A stretch of 64,000 bases of DNA from JAOBAU01 sp034667465. Lineage in GTDB: Bacteria; Acidobacteriota; Thermoanaerobaculia; Gp7-AA8. This document shows positions 8,189 through 17,377 of the stretch, one piece after another. Location of the stretch: the NCBI GenBank assembly GCA_034667465.1, contig JAXDJV010000002.1:434001-498000 (forward strand). Reading direction: 5' to 3'. The notes below the pieces were generated by a model that saw nothing but the letters and a program-made list of their open reading frames with translations, had not been told where the DNA came from and did not search any database. A program made the position numbers and the translations under genes. Positions within the stretch are counted from its first letter, which is position 1, and every line of letters starts with the position of its first letter.

Positions 8189-8985
8189 CCCTGACGCCGA
8201 ACGTCGCGCTCTACCTCGCCCTCGGCTTTTACGCAGCCGGCACACTGGCTGCGCTGGCCGCGCTCTTCACGCGGCTCGTCCGGACGCAACGGGTCGCGCT
8301 CGGGCTGATGATCGCCGGTTTTGTCGCGCACACCGTCTGGATCGGCACCATCTGCGTTCGGACGCATCACCCGCCGATCACCAACCTTCCCGAAGCCGCC
8401 TCGTTCCTGGCGTGGTGCATCTTCGCGTTCGAGATGGTGATTCTGCTTCGCTATCGCGTGCACGCGGCGTCGTTCTTCGTCTATCCCCTCGTGCTGATTC
8501 TGCTCACGATCTCGGCCGTCATTCGCGAGCCATACGCGCTGATGAATCCGGCGCTTCGCTCCGGCCTCTTCACATCGCATGTACTGATGACGACCGTCGG
8601 CGTCGCGAGTCTGCTCATCGGCCTCTCGTTCATCATGCTGTCGCAACTGCAGGACCGCGCGCTGAAACGCAAAACGCGCGGACCGCTGTGGGACTGGATC
8701 CCGAGTCTCAACGTCTGCAACGTCATCAGCTATCGCGCGCTGGCAATCGGCTTCAGCATCTACACGCTCGGCCTGCTCGCCGGCGTGCTCTGGTCATATC
8801 GCACCACCGCGGAACTGATGAACGTGAACGTGAAACAGGTTGGCGCGCTCGTCGCCTGGGTGCTCTTCGCGATGCTGCTCCAGTCGTATATCAGCGGCGG
8901 TTATCGCTCGCGGCGCACGCTCTTCATCTCCGCCGGCGCCTTCGTCGCGATCCTCGTCGCGATCCTCGGGATTCATCACGTATGA
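8185..8985 (+). CDS. CcsA/HemX-like integral membrane protein
   Basis: Polytopic inner-membrane protein of the cytochrome c assembly family (CcsA/ResC/HemX), 266 aa with about eight hydrophobic segments. The stretch ITNLPEAASFLAW matches the conserved periplasmic loop region of the family, and conserved histidines (H114-region SHVLMTTVG, terminal HH) could contact heme. It overlaps both the GNAT gene and hemA by four bases. A hemX-like gene directly before hemA is a known arrangement, where the protein affects glutamyl-tRNA reductase level. A role in cytochrome c maturation is the alternative. Confidence 0.8.
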   Translation: MTLTPNVALYLALGFYAAGTLAALAALFTRLVRTQRVALGLMIAGFVAHTVWIGTICVRTHHPPITNLPEAASFLAWCIFAFEMVILLRYRVHAASFFVYPLVLILLTISAVIREPYALMNPALRSGLFTSHVLMTTVGVASLLIGLSFIMLSQLQDRALKRKTRGPLWDWIPSLNVCNVISYRALAIGFSIYTLGLLAGVLWSYRTTAELMNVNVKQVGALVAWVLFAMLLQSYISGGYRSRRTLFISAGAFVAILVAILGIHHV

Positions 8986-10244
8986 GTCTCCTCCTCGTCG
9001 GCATCAATCACCGCACCGCGCCGGTCGACGTCCGCGAGCGCCTCAGCATCAGCGACACGCGACTTCCCGAAATGCTTGAAGAGGTGAAAGCGCTCGCGGG
9101 CATCGACGGCGCTGCGATCCTTTCGACATGCAACCGCGTCGAGACGATCGTCTCCGCCGACGACGAAGACGTCATCGAGTCGATCGTCAACTGGTTGACG
9201 GTACGTGGTTCATCGACGCGCACGGAGCTGGAGAAACATCTCTACATCCTTCGCCACGGCGACGTCGTGAAGCATCTCTTCCGCGTCGCGTCAGGACTCG
9301 ATTCGATGATCGTCGGCGAGCCGCAGATCGGCGGGCAAGTGCGCTCGTCGTTCCAGACCTCGCAGCGACTCGGCACGCTCGATCCGCTCCTCAATCAACT
9401 CTTCGAACAGACGATGCGCGTCGCGAAGCGCGTCCGTTCCGAGACCGGCATCGGCGAGCACGCCGTGTCTGTCCCGTTTGCAGCCGTCGAGCTGGCGAAG
9501 AAAATCTTCGGCGATCTCCGCGGACTGCGCGTCCTCCTCCTCGGCGCCGGCGAGATGGCCGAGCTGACCGCCGAGCATTTCGCGGCGCATGAAGTCGCGC
9601 ATATGTTCGTCGCCAACCGCGCCATCGATCGCGCGCAGGAGCTCGCGAAGCGCTTCGGCGGCGTGGCGATGCAGTTCGATACGTTCACATCGCATCTCGC
9701 CGAGTGCGACATCGTCGTCGCGTCGACCGGCGCACCGCATCACCTCATCCTGGCGGCCGACGTCGAGCGCGCACTCGCTACACGCAAGCGCCGCAACCTC
9801 TTCCTCATCGACCTCTCCGTGCCGCGCAACATCGATCCCGCCGTCGCGCGCGTCGAAGGCGCTTACCTCTACAACATCGACGATCTGCAGAGCGTCGCCG
9901 AATCGAATCGGCACCTGCGCGAGATCAAAGCGGTGGACGCCGAGGAGCTGGTGGGGAAGGAAGTGGAAAGTTTCAAGAGGAGACTGGTGGCGCAGGATGC
10001 GGTGCCGACCATCCTCGAGCTGCAGCAGCGCCTCGAAACGATTCGCGCGTCGGAGCTCGAAAAGTGCCTGCGCAAACTCGGCCCGGTCAGCACCGAACAG
10101 CGCGCCGCGATCGAGTTGCTGACGACGCAGATCGTCAACAAGATCCTTCACTATCCGATCCTCCAGCTGAAAGACGCCGCGGACGAACCACAGGAACGCG
10201 AGTCGCTGCGGCGGACGATTCGAAAGATCTTCGGACTGCGATGA
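8982..10244 (+). CDS. hemA: Glutamyl-tRNA reductase
   Basis: Reduces glutamyl-tRNA to glutamate-1-semialdehyde, the first committed step of C5 tetrapyrrole synthesis. The catalytic cysteine is C50 in STCNRVE. N-terminal GINHRTAPVDVRE, the NADPH-binding LLLGAGEMAEL, and the C-terminal dimerisation helix are all present; 420 aa is normal. The ATG at 8982 overlaps the preceding stop, and its stop overlaps the hemC start, so the hem genes are translationally coupled. Confidence 0.96.
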   Translation: MSLLLVGINHRTAPVDVRERLSISDTRLPEMLEEVKALAGIDGAAILSTCNRVETIVSADDEDVIESIVNWLTVRGSSTRTELEKHLYILRHGDVVKHLFRVASGLDSMIVGEPQIGGQVRSSFQTSQRLGTLDPLLNQLFEQTMRVAKRVRSETGIGEHAVSVPFAAVELAKKIFGDLRGLRVLLLGAGEMAELTAEHFAAHEVAHMFVANRAIDRAQELAKRFGGVAMQFDTFTSHLAECDIVVASTGAPHHLILAADVERALATRKRRNLFLIDLSVPRNIDPAVARVEGAYLYNIDDLQSVAESNRHLREIKAVDAEELVGKEVESFKRRLVAQDAVPTILELQQRLETIRASELEKCLRKLGPVSTEQRAAIELLTTQIVNKILHYPILQLKDAADEPQERESLRRTIRKIFGLR

Positions 10245-11116
10245 CGACCGCGGTTCGCATCGGTACGCGCGGCTCGCAGCTCGCGCTCTGGCAGGCCAGT
10301 GAAGTCGCGAAGAAGCTGAGCGAGCACGGCTTTCGCCCCGAGCTGATTACGATCAAAACCACCGGCGACAAACGCCACGACGTTTCTCTGGCGACGATCG
10401 GCGGCAAAGGGCTCTTCATCAAAGAGCTCGAAGAAGCGCTCGATCGCGGCGAGATCGACATCGCCGTTCACAGTCTCAAGGACGTGCCGTCGATCATTCC
10501 GGAGCGATTCATCCTCGCGGCCTTTCTCGAGCGCGCCGATCCGCGCGATGCGTGGGTGCAGCTCGATGGTCAACGCATTGACGAACTGCCGGATGGAACC
10601 GTGATCGGCACGAGCGCGCCGCGCCGCCGTTCGCAACTGCATGCGATGTATCCAAAGCTGCGCGTCGAAGAGATCCGCGGCAACGTCGACACCCGCATCA
10701 GCAAAATGCGCGCGGGTCTTTACGGCGGAATCGTCCTCGCCAGCGCCGGCCTTCATCGCCTCGGACGCCAGGGCGAGATCACCTCGTACTTTTCGATCGA
10801 CGAAATGCTCCCCGCTGCCGGACAGGGAATCGTCGCCATCGAAACGCTCGAAGGACCGTTCGTCCAGATCGCGCAAACGATCGATCACGCGCAGACCGCC
10901 AGCGCCGCGCGGCGCGAGCGCGGCGTGCTGCAGAAGTTCGGCACGACGCTCGACTGCTACTCGGCGATTGCCGTCCACGACACCGGCGACACGATCCACG
11001 CGTTCATGGGCGAGCTCGAAGGCGATCGCGCCCTCCGCGTAAGAGGCACGACCGTGGATGAGGTCTACGCGGCGCTCACCCAAAGTCAACTTCCGGGGTC
11101 AGACCCCAGGTTTTGA
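10241..11116 (+). CDS. hemC: Porphobilinogen deaminase (hydroxymethylbilane synthase)
   Basis: Polymerises four porphobilinogens into hydroxymethylbilane. IGTRGSQLALWQA opens the protein; GGKGLFIKELEEAL, HSLKDVP, GTSAPRRRSQL and RGNVDTR are catalytic and substrate-binding motifs. C239 in TLDCYSAI is the dipyrromethane-cofactor cysteine. At 291 aa it is slightly short. The last residues, QLPGSDPRF, and the stop codon are supplied by a palindromic element at 11082-11120, so the native C-terminus seems to have been replaced or extended by a repeat insertion. Confidence 0.95.
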   Translation: MTTAVRIGTRGSQLALWQASEVAKKLSEHGFRPELITIKTTGDKRHDVSLATIGGKGLFIKELEEALDRGEIDIAVHSLKDVPSIIPERFILAAFLERADPRDAWVQLDGQRIDELPDGTVIGTSAPRRRSQLHAMYPKLRVEEIRGNVDTRISKMRAGLYGGIVLASAGLHRLGRQGEITSYFSIDEMLPAAGQGIVAIETLEGPFVQIAQTIDHAQTASAARRERGVLQKFGTTLDCYSAIAVHDTGDTIHAFMGELEGDRALRVRGTTVDEVYAALTQSQLPGSDPRF

Positions 11117-11120
11117 CTTT
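11082..11120. repeat. REP-like palindrome spanning the hemC stop codon
   Basis: A 39-nt imperfect palindrome: AAAGTCAA at the left pairs with TTGACTTT at the right, with a central GGGGTC-A-GACCCC. It encodes the last codons and the stop of hemC and lies just before the start of the cobA-hemD fusion. The form suggests a REP-type mobile palindrome; only one copy is in this window. Confidence 0.75.
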
Positions 11121-11133
11121 AGCCGGAACATTT

Positions 11134-12645
11134 ATGATGCGCGGCGTGAAGCCCGGCAAAGTCTTTCTCGTCGGCGCCGGTCCCGGCGATCCGAAACTCC
11201 TGACGCTGCGTGCCGCGGAGCTCCTTGCGTCCGCCGACCTCGTCGCGACCGATGCGCTCGTCTCGAAAGAGATCGTCGCGCGCATCCCGAAATCGACGGA
11301 AGTCATTTACGTCGGCAAGCGCGCCAGCGCGCACACGCTGCCGCAGGATCAGATCAACCAGCTGCTCATCGACGAAGCGCGCAAGGGAAAACGCGTCGTC
11401 CGGCTCAAAGGGGGCGATCCGTTCGTCTTCGGACGCGGCGGCGAAGAAGCGGCCGAGCTCACGGCTGCCGGGATCGATGTCGAGATCGTGCCCGGAATCT
11501 CGTCATCGATCGCCGGCCCGGCCTACGCCGGAATCCCGGTCACGCATCGCGCGCACGCTACATCGGTCACGCTCGTCACCGGCCACGAATCGGACGAATC
11601 GACCGGCATCGACTGGCCGTATCTCGCGCGCCACACCGGCACGATTGTTTTCATGATGGGTCTCGCGAACCTCGGCACAATCTCGAAACGGCTGCGCGAA
11701 TTCGGCATGGACCCGACGCGTCCGGTCGCGGTCATCGCCAAAGCAACAACGCCCGAACAGCGCACCGTCACCGGCACACTCACCGACATCGAAGCGATCG
11801 CGGAAGGAATGCCGACGCCGGCGCTGATCGTGGTCGGCGACGTCGTCACGATGCGCGAGTCGATCAACTGGTTCGAATCGAAGCCGCTCTTCGGACGGCG
11901 CATCGTCGTCACCCGTGCACGCGAACAGGCCTCGACGTTGCGTCAGCTGCTCGAAGAGTCCGGCGCGCAGGTCATCGAGTTTCCGACGATCGAGATCGCG
12001 CCGCCGGAATCGTTCGAGTCGCTCGACCAGGTCGCACTCGCGCCGCACGCGTACCAGCGAATCATCTTCACCTCGACGAATGGCGTTCGCTCATTCTTCG
12101 AACGACTGCTCCATCACGGTCACGACGCGCGAGCGCTCGCCGGCGTGAAGATCGCCGCCGTCGGCGACAGCACCGCAAGCGATCTGCGCGCGCGTGGAAT
12201 CGTTCCCGATCTCGTCCCCGAAAAGTTCCTGTCGGTGGCGCTGCTCCCGCTGCTCGAAGAAGATCAGCGCGGCATTCGAACAGCAGTCATTCGCGCGGAA
12301 GAAGGAAGAGATGAATTGCTCGATGAGCTGCGCAAACGCGGCGGTGAAGTCGATCTCGCCGTCGCATATCGAACGGTTGCTATCAGCGGCGACGCAACTC
12401 AACTCAACGACATCGACGCCATCACCTTCACGAGCGCCTCGACCGTCGACAACTTCTTCGCCATCGCACCCGACGTGAACGCAAAGCTCGCCAGCATTGG
12501 CCCAACGACAAGCGAAGCGATCCGCAAACACGGCAAAGAGCCCGACATCGAAGCCGAAAACGCCAGCGTGCAATCGTTGCGCGACGCCGTCGTCGATCTG
12601 CTCTCGTCAAGCACTCAGGACTCAGGACTCAGGACTCAGGACTAA
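11134..12645 (+). CDS. Uroporphyrinogen-III C-methyltransferase / uroporphyrinogen-III synthase fusion
   Basis: Two-domain enzyme of 503 aa. Residues about 1-245 are CobA/SUMT (VFLVGAGPGDPKLLTLRA, RLKGGDPFVFGRGGEE, VPGISS), which makes precorrin-2 for siroheme or cobalamin. Residues about 250-495 are HemD (RRIVVTRAREQASTLRQLL, FTSTNGVRSFFE, IGPTTSEAIRKHG), which cyclises hydroxymethylbilane. The fusion is known in several phyla. I chose the ATG at 11134, as the upstream TTG at 11113 lies inside the palindrome. The C-terminal peptide STQDSGLRTQD is encoded by four copies of the heptamer ACTCAGG and is not part of the HemD fold. Confidence 0.93.
   Translation: MMRGVKPGKVFLVGAGPGDPKLLTLRAAELLASADLVATDALVSKEIVARIPKSTEVIYVGKRASAHTLPQDQINQLLIDEARKGKRVVRLKGGDPFVFGRGGEEAAELTAAGIDVEIVPGISSSIAGPAYAGIPVTHRAHATSVTLVTGHESDESTGIDWPYLARHTGTIVFMMGLANLGTISKRLREFGMDPTRPVAVIAKATTPEQRTVTGTLTDIEAIAEGMPTPALIVVGDVVTMRESINWFESKPLFGRRIVVTRAREQASTLRQLLEESGAQVIEFPTIEIAPPESFESLDQVALAPHAYQRIIFTSTNGVRSFFERLLHHGHDARALAGVKIAAVGDSTASDLRARGIVPDLVPEKFLSVALLPLLEEDQRGIRTAVIRAEEGRDELLDELRKRGGEVDLAVAYRTVAISGDATQLNDIDAITFTSASTVDNFFAIAPDVNAKLASIGPTTSEAIRKHGKEPDIEAENASVQSLRDAVVDLLSSSTQDSGLRTQD
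12613..12643 (+). repeat. Heptanucleotide repeat at the cobA-hemD 3' end
   Basis: Four tandem copies of ACTCAGG followed by ACT and running into the stop codon TAA. No facing complementary arm is visible. The unit length and copy number match the paired arms at 29409, 30238 and 57734. Confidence 0.85.
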
Positions 12646-12648
12646 CCA

Positions 12649-15600
12649 ATGCCACGCTCCGCGAGCGACGATCTCGCCGAAAGCGTTCTTCGCGCGTTGT
12701 TGTGGCTCGCCGCGTTCTTCTTCGCCTGCGGCATCTTCCTGGCGGCCACGCTGCTTCTCCGCGACCTCCCGCCGACCGCGCCGGTCGCCATCGGCCGCGT
12801 CACCGTCGAGAAAGCGTCGAAGCTGCGCGATTACGCCACGGCCGCGCTCTTCTTCCTCATCGTTCCCTTCGCCACCATTCGTCTGCAGCGACTCGGCGCG
12901 AAAGAAAATGCGCGCGTGCGACGCCTCTTCGCGTGGCGCAACGATTCCGACGGGCTCGAGAAGCTCGCCTCGCTCCTCTTCATCGCACCGTTTTTCCTCG
13001 CGCCGTTTCTCTACCTGACGACGTTCAAGTGGGGCTGGCCGCTGCTGATCCCGCTGCTGCTCTCGCAACTCGCGCCGCGCGCGCTCGCACTCGTGCACGG
13101 CACGCGCTGGCTGCGAACGCTGCTCGCGAGAGAGATGTGGCCTCATCACGCGCTGATCGTGTTCGAAGCCGCGTCGTGGATTCTTTTTCGCTACATCGCC
13201 GTCGGCAAACGGATCGCACACATTCCGACGCTCTTCCTGGAAGTCGTCTTCATCGCGTTCTTCCTGCTGATCTTCTGGTGTGCGTATCTGCTCATCGCGC
13301 GCATCGCCTCGTTCACGCTCGACCTCAGCGTCGACATTGCGCTGCAACGCGTCGCCATCGCGGCACTGCCGCTCGTCGCGCTGCCGGCGATGGCGCTGCT
13401 CTTCATCCCCGGCTCGACCGCGATCTCGATCGTGATGCTCGGCGTCGTCATCACGATGCCGCTCGCATTGCGTGGCAGGACACCGATCGACGGCCGCACC
13501 GTGCGCAACGTCGTCGCGTACGCGATCGTCCCGTATCTCTTTTACTGCGTCAGCTACGCATCGACCGCCGCGCTCGCGCAGTGGATCGATCTCTTTCATC
13601 GCGGCGAAGCGCTCGGACCTGCATCCGATTACCTGCGCGGTAAAGTGCCGTATCGCGACGTCTTCGTGCTGCACGGCCTGATGGAAGACGGGATGCTCGA
13701 CGCGTGGCTGATGCAGCTCTTCGGCCGCAACGTCGAGATCGCGCTGGCGCGGCCGGTCGTCCTCGGCTCATTCGCCGCGCCGGTGCTCTGGTTCGTCGGC
13801 ATGGCGCTCTTTGATTCGATTCCGCTGGCGCTGCTGACGGTGTTCCTCGGCGCGGTAACGACGATCGACAACGAGCGCGCATTCTTCGAGCTGCTTGTGG
13901 TGGCGCTGCTGCTCGGCGCGATGCGGCGGAACTCGCGTGTGCTGTTAGCGCTCAGCGGGCTGTTCGCGGGAGTTGCACTCTTCTTCAGTCTCGATATCGG
14001 GCTGTATTCGATTGTTGCCGGCGTCGTGACGTTGTTGTTATGGCGACGTTCGTCCGTCATCTCGTTCGTCGCCGGCGTCGCAATCGGCATCGCTCCCTTC
14101 GTCATCTACCTCGCATCGCGCGGCGCGTTCGGCGCGTTTCTCGATACCTCGTTCGTCGCCATTCCGCGCATCATCGACGCCGCCTGGTCGCTGCCGTTTC
14201 CCGATCTCACCACGACCTTCCGCAAGGACCTCAACCTCCACACGATCTCCGACTTTTTCCTCTTCGAGAAGTTCCGATTCATCCTCAATCCGCTCGTGAT
14301 CGGCCTGGCGATTCTCGTCCTCGCGCAACGCGCCATCACGCGCAAGACGACCGACTTCGACCTCGGCCTCGGCGCGCTGACGATCTTCGCCGCCATCACG
14401 CAGCGCAGCGCGCTCGGCCGCGCCGACTTTCCGCATCAATACTTCTCCGCGTTCCTCATCGGCCCGATGCTCGTCGCGCTGCTGGTGCTGCTCGTCCGCG
14501 CCGCGTCACGAACATGGTCGGCACGCGATCGCAGCGCGCAGGCGTTTCTGCTCCTCGCCGCGATCGCCATCCTGCCGTTCATCGCCATCGCGCTCTGGGT
14601 TCCCGACATCGCCAACGCGCGCATCGACGACACCGTGCACTACCTCGGGCGCGTCAGCCGCATCGGCTACATCGAGCCGGCCGCGGAAGACATCCGCCAT
14701 CGCATCGAACAGGTTCGCTATCACGTCTTCGAGCTCAGTCCGAAAGGCTCGCCGATCTTCGATTTCTCGAATCAGCCGGCGTTCTACTTCTTCTGCGACC
14801 GCCCGAATCCGACGCGCTTCTATCAGGTGCCGATCCTCTCGCCGCGCGAGTACCAGCGCGAGACGATCGTCGCGCTCGAGCGCGCCAAACCATCGCTCGT
14901 CATCCGCCGTTCGCCACAGGAATTCGACGTCTTCGACGGCATCGAGAACGCCACGCGCGCGCAGGCGGTCGCCGCATACATCGACGATCGTTACGCCTAC
15001 GCGCGCTCGACGCGCGGCGTCGAAATCTGGAAGCGCAAGCCTGGCGCATCCGCTCCGATCAGCGTCGACAGCTACCTTCGCCGCATCAAATTGCCGACGC
15101 TGAAAGAACTGAACGCGATCGGATCACGCTCGCGCGTCGTCTTCCCGATCATCGGCAGCGTGCATGGCGCAAACGACACGTACTGGATCTCCGATCTGAT
15201 CCTGCACAACCCGTTCGCCGACGCGATGCCGATCGGACTTCGCTACGTTGCCGGCGACGTTCGCATCGATCGTCACGTCACGCTTGCGGCGCGGCAGACA
15301 ATGCGCTGGGAAGACGTCGTGAAGACGCTCTTCCAGGCGCCCGACAGTCGCGGCACGTTGTGGATCGACTATCGCGGCGAGAAGTCGCCGGTCGCGCGCG
15401 TGAAGACGTATGACGCGGCGCACGAGAACGCACGCGGCGTGCTCGAATCGCCGCTGACGGAACGCGACACCGCCAGCGCGTACAAAGGTGCCCCCGACCT
15501 GACGATCGTCGGCATCCCGGGCGGTGCGACGCGACGCGTCAACGTCGGATTCGTGAACGTCGGAAAGATCGGCGCAACCGTTCGAGTCACCGCGCAGACG

Positions 15601-15819
15601 CGCGGCGGAAAACAGATTGGCCGGCCGTATCAGGAAGGGGTGGCCGAAGACGAGTCGCTGCTGCTGACGGACGTCGAGAAACTGCTCGGCGTCACGATCG
15701 ATGAGAGCGTGACGGTCCACGTCACGATGATCGCCGGCGAAGGGGTCGCGTTCGCGACGGTCATCGATTTCAGCGGCGACTCGCAGCTCATCGCGGCCGT
15801 TCCGGCGACGCAGCAATGA
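12649..15819 (+). CDS. Very large polytopic membrane protein (GT-C-like) with C-terminal extracytoplasmic domains
   Basis: 1056 aa. The first ~650 residues hold many transmembrane helices; PYRDVFVLHG after a hydrophobic segment resembles the first extracytoplasmic loop of GT-C glycosyltransferases, which use lipid-phosphate sugars. Residues about 660-790 form a soluble region (IFDFSNQPAFYFFCDRPNPTR) as in other GT-C proteins. Residues about 840-1056 read as beta-sandwich sequence (ISDLILHNPFADAMPIGLRY, RRVNVGFVNVGKIGATVRV), unusual in this family. It starts four bases after the cobA-hemD stop and overlaps the next gene. Transfer of a sugar or other group outside the membrane is plausible; the acceptor is unknown. 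Confidence 0.7.
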   Translation: MPRSASDDLAESVLRALLWLAAFFFACGIFLAATLLLRDLPPTAPVAIGRVTVEKASKLRDYATAALFFLIVPFATIRLQRLGAKENARVRRLFAWRNDSDGLEKLASLLFIAPFFLAPFLYLTTFKWGWPLLIPLLLSQLAPRALALVHGTRWLRTLLAREMWPHHALIVFEAASWILFRYIAVGKRIAHIPTLFLEVVFIAFFLLIFWCAYLLIARIASFTLDLSVDIALQRVAIAALPLVALPAMALLFIPGSTAISIVMLGVVITMPLALRGRTPIDGRTVRNVVAYAIVPYLFYCVSYASTAALAQWIDLFHRGEALGPASDYLRGKVPYRDVFVLHGLMEDGMLDAWLMQLFGRNVEIALARPVVLGSFAAPVLWFVGMALFDSIPLALLTVFLGAVTTIDNERAFFELLVVALLLGAMRRNSRVLLALSGLFAGVALFFSLDIGLYSIVAGVVTLLLWRRSSVISFVAGVAIGIAPFVIYLASRGAFGAFLDTSFVAIPRIIDAAWSLPFPDLTTTFRKDLNLHTISDFFLFEKFRFILNPLVIGLAILVLAQRAITRKTTDFDLGLGALTIFAAITQRSALGRADFPHQYFSAFLIGPMLVALLVLLVRAASRTWSARDRSAQAFLLLAAIAILPFIAIALWVPDIANARIDDTVHYLGRVSRIGYIEPAAEDIRHRIEQVRYHVFELSPKGSPIFDFSNQPAFYFFCDRPNPTRFYQVPILSPREYQRETIVALERAKPSLVIRRSPQEFDVFDGIENATRAQAVAAYIDDRYAYARSTRGVEIWKRKPGASAPISVDSYLRRIKLPTLKELNAIGSRSRVVFPIIGSVHGANDTYWISDLILHNPFADAMPIGLRYVAGDVRIDRHVTLAARQTMRWEDVVKTLFQAPDSRGTLWIDYRGEKSPVARVKTYDAAHENARGVLESPLTERDTASAYKGAPDLTIVGIPGGATRRVNVGFVNVGKIGATVRVTAQTRGGKQIGRPYQEGVAEDESLLLTDVEKLLGVTIDESVTVHVTMIAGEGVAFATVIDFSGDSQLIAAVPATQQ

Positions 15820-16376
15820 AACGGCTGGCGCTTCCCGACGCGTGGCGCGAGCGCGCGCTCGTCATCACCGAGGTCGACGACGCGCGTTCGTGGTTTAGCG
15901 ATGACGAGCTCACGAACGCGCCGAGGCTCGAACGCAGGCGCAACGAGTGGATGCTCGCGCGAATCGCTGCGAAGCAGCTCGCGTTCGAGCGCGGACTTAC
16001 CAGCGATCCGCGAAGGTTCGTCGTCGCGCGCTCGCCGACACTGTCGCTCTCACACTCCCACGAATTCGGCGCCGCGGCGATCGACGAGCGCGGGATCGGT
16101 ATCGACATCGAAGTGCCGCGCGAGATTCGCGAAACGGCCGCGCATCTTTTTCTGACGACGGATGAAGAAGAGGAACTGCATCGCTGTCCGCTGCAGTGGC
16201 GATTGATTCACTTCTGGGCCGCGAAAGAGGCCGCATGGAAGCGGGAGTCGGATCGCTACACGACGCTGCGGCAATTGCCGCTGCAGTTACTGCAGACGCA
16301 TGCGAGTGGATTGACGTTCGATCGCGTGACGACGTTTGAGGCCGGCGGCCTGGTCGTGGCGCTCACGTCATCCTGA
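15816..16376 (+). CDS. 4'-phosphopantetheinyl transferase superfamily protein
   Basis: Transfers phosphopantetheine from CoA to a carrier-protein serine. Family motifs are LSHSHEFGAAAID, the magnesium-binding GIGIDIE and WAAKEAAWK. At 186 aa it is between the AcpS and Sfp types, closer to short AcpT/Sfp-like proteins. The ATG overlaps the stop of the giant membrane protein gene (ATGA). No polyketide or peptide synthetase lies in the window; the target may be the fatty acid carrier protein or one encoded elsewhere. Confidence 0.9.
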   Translation: MKRLALPDAWRERALVITEVDDARSWFSDDELTNAPRLERRRNEWMLARIAAKQLAFERGLTSDPRRFVVARSPTLSLSHSHEFGAAAIDERGIGIDIEVPREIRETAAHLFLTTDEEEELHRCPLQWRLIHFWAAKEAAWKRESDRYTTLRQLPLQLLQTHASGLTFDRVTTFEAGGLVVALTSS

Positions 16377-16391
16377 GCCGGCACGGCCGGC
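16376..16391. repeat. GCCGGC palindromic motif at a stop codon, copy 1
   Basis: AGCCGGCACGGCCGGC begins on the last base of the TGA stop of the phosphopantetheinyl transferase gene. An identical 16-mer (on the minus strand) overlaps the stop codon of the TPP enzyme gene at 47590-47605. Confidence 0.6.
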
Positions 16392-16448
16392 TGCGTACGT
16401 GGCAGAGCCTTCGCGCCGTTTCCGATTCTGCCGGCCTACGTGATTGCG

Positions 16449-16467
16449 ATGACACCTTCGGTGTCAT
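16449..16467. terminator. Hairpin between convergent genes
   Basis: Perfect 8-bp stem ATGACACC/GGTGTCAT with a TTC loop; counting the closing C-G pair it is a C(UUCG)G tetraloop. It lies between the plus-strand phosphopantetheinyl transferase gene and the convergent minus-strand TPR gene and could end transcription from either side. There is no long T-run, so termination is not certain. Confidence 0.55.
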
Positions 16468-16477
16468 TAGAAGCGAA

Positions 16478-17329
16478 TCACATCCACTTTTTCAGCAGCG
16501 CCCGCGCGTCATCCTGCGACGCCGCATCTTCCACCGCAAAGTTCGGGTCGTTCGGCGAGTTGATCACATCCTTCAGCATCTGCACCGCGCGCGGTTTATT
16601 GTCGCTGTCATTACTCACCAGCGCCTCGGCGAGAAAGACGCGCGTGATCTTGTTCGTCGGATCGACGCGATTCGACTCCGTCAGATACTTCACCGCTTCT
16701 TTGCTCGACGCCCATCCGGTGATGAACGGCACGTGCGGCGTTTGATCGTGCAGTCGTCCGAGAACGCGCGCACCACCGCCGCCTTCCATGCGCGGATCGA
16801 TGAGCATCGCGATCGTCGATTCGCGGCGAATCCGATCGGCGGCGCCTTCTTTGACCGCCGCCATCTTTCCGTACGCGAGCGCCCACTCGCCCCAGTTCAC
16901 TGAGTCCCAGAAGTAAACCTCGCCGGCGCCAGGAATCGCTCTCGCCGCCGCGGCGACATCCTTCTCCGACGCTTTCGCTTTCACGCCTTTCGCCGCCAGC
17001 TGCCGCTCGATCAGCGCGATCGCTCCGTCGCCCGCTTTGCGGCCGACGTTGTAGACCGCTTTCTTGTCATCGTTTGAAACGGCGACGTACGCGCCTTTGA
17101 AACGGATCGCCCGCAACAGTTTCCAGCGCGCTTCGACATCGTTCGGATTCGCAGCCACCGCCTTCCCGTATGCGGCGATCGCGGCATCGATCGGCGCCGC
17201 TTTCGCGCGGCCGCCATTGTGTCCCTCGGCGCGCGCCGCAAAATGCTGATCGCCCTCCGCGACCTGCGCGAAAACGACTGATCCGGTGAGCGAAACGGCT
17301 GCGAACAGAAGCGCCACGGTTCTTCTCAT
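16478..17329 (-). CDS. Secreted TPR-like protein
   Basis: 283-aa protein with a signal peptide (MRRTVALLFAAVSLTGSVVFA, cut after FAQ). The mature part is helical, with weak tetratricopeptide-like units (DAAIAAYGKAVAANPNDVEARWKL; AVKYLTESNRVDPTNKITRVFLAEAL) and a central GEVYFWDSVNWGEWALAYG segment reminiscent of TRAP-T type proteins. Likely periplasmic scaffold or cargo-binding protein; function unknown. The ATG at 17329 is chosen because it gives a proper signal peptide. It is divergent from the lipoprotein gene, with about 48 bases between them. Confidence 0.75.
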   Translation of the reverse strand: MRRTVALLFAAVSLTGSVVFAQVAEGDQHFAARAEGHNGGRAKAAPIDAAIAAYGKAVAANPNDVEARWKLLRAIRFKGAYVAVSNDDKKAVYNVGRKAGDGAIALIERQLAAKGVKAKASEKDVAAAARAIPGAGEVYFWDSVNWGEWALAYGKMAAVKEGAADRIRRESTIAMLIDPRMEGGGGARVLGRLHDQTPHVPFITGWASSKEAVKYLTESNRVDPTNKITRVFLAEALVSNDSDNKPRAVQMLKDVINSPNDPNFAVEDAASQDDARALLKKWM

Positions 17330-17377
17330 GCGGCCGATTGTAGTCCCGTGGCACATCACTTGAACCCGGCTGTGTGC

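Noticed and set aside
11113..11133. TTG at 11113 as the start of the cobA-hemD fusion
   Set aside because: It lies within the palindrome, has no ribosome-binding site, and CobA homology starts after the ATG at 11134.
16376..16477. A small RNA gene or riboswitch in the gap after the phosphopantetheinyl transferase gene
   Set aside because: I see only a palindromic 16-mer and one hairpin between convergent genes; no conserved aptamer or tRNA shape.
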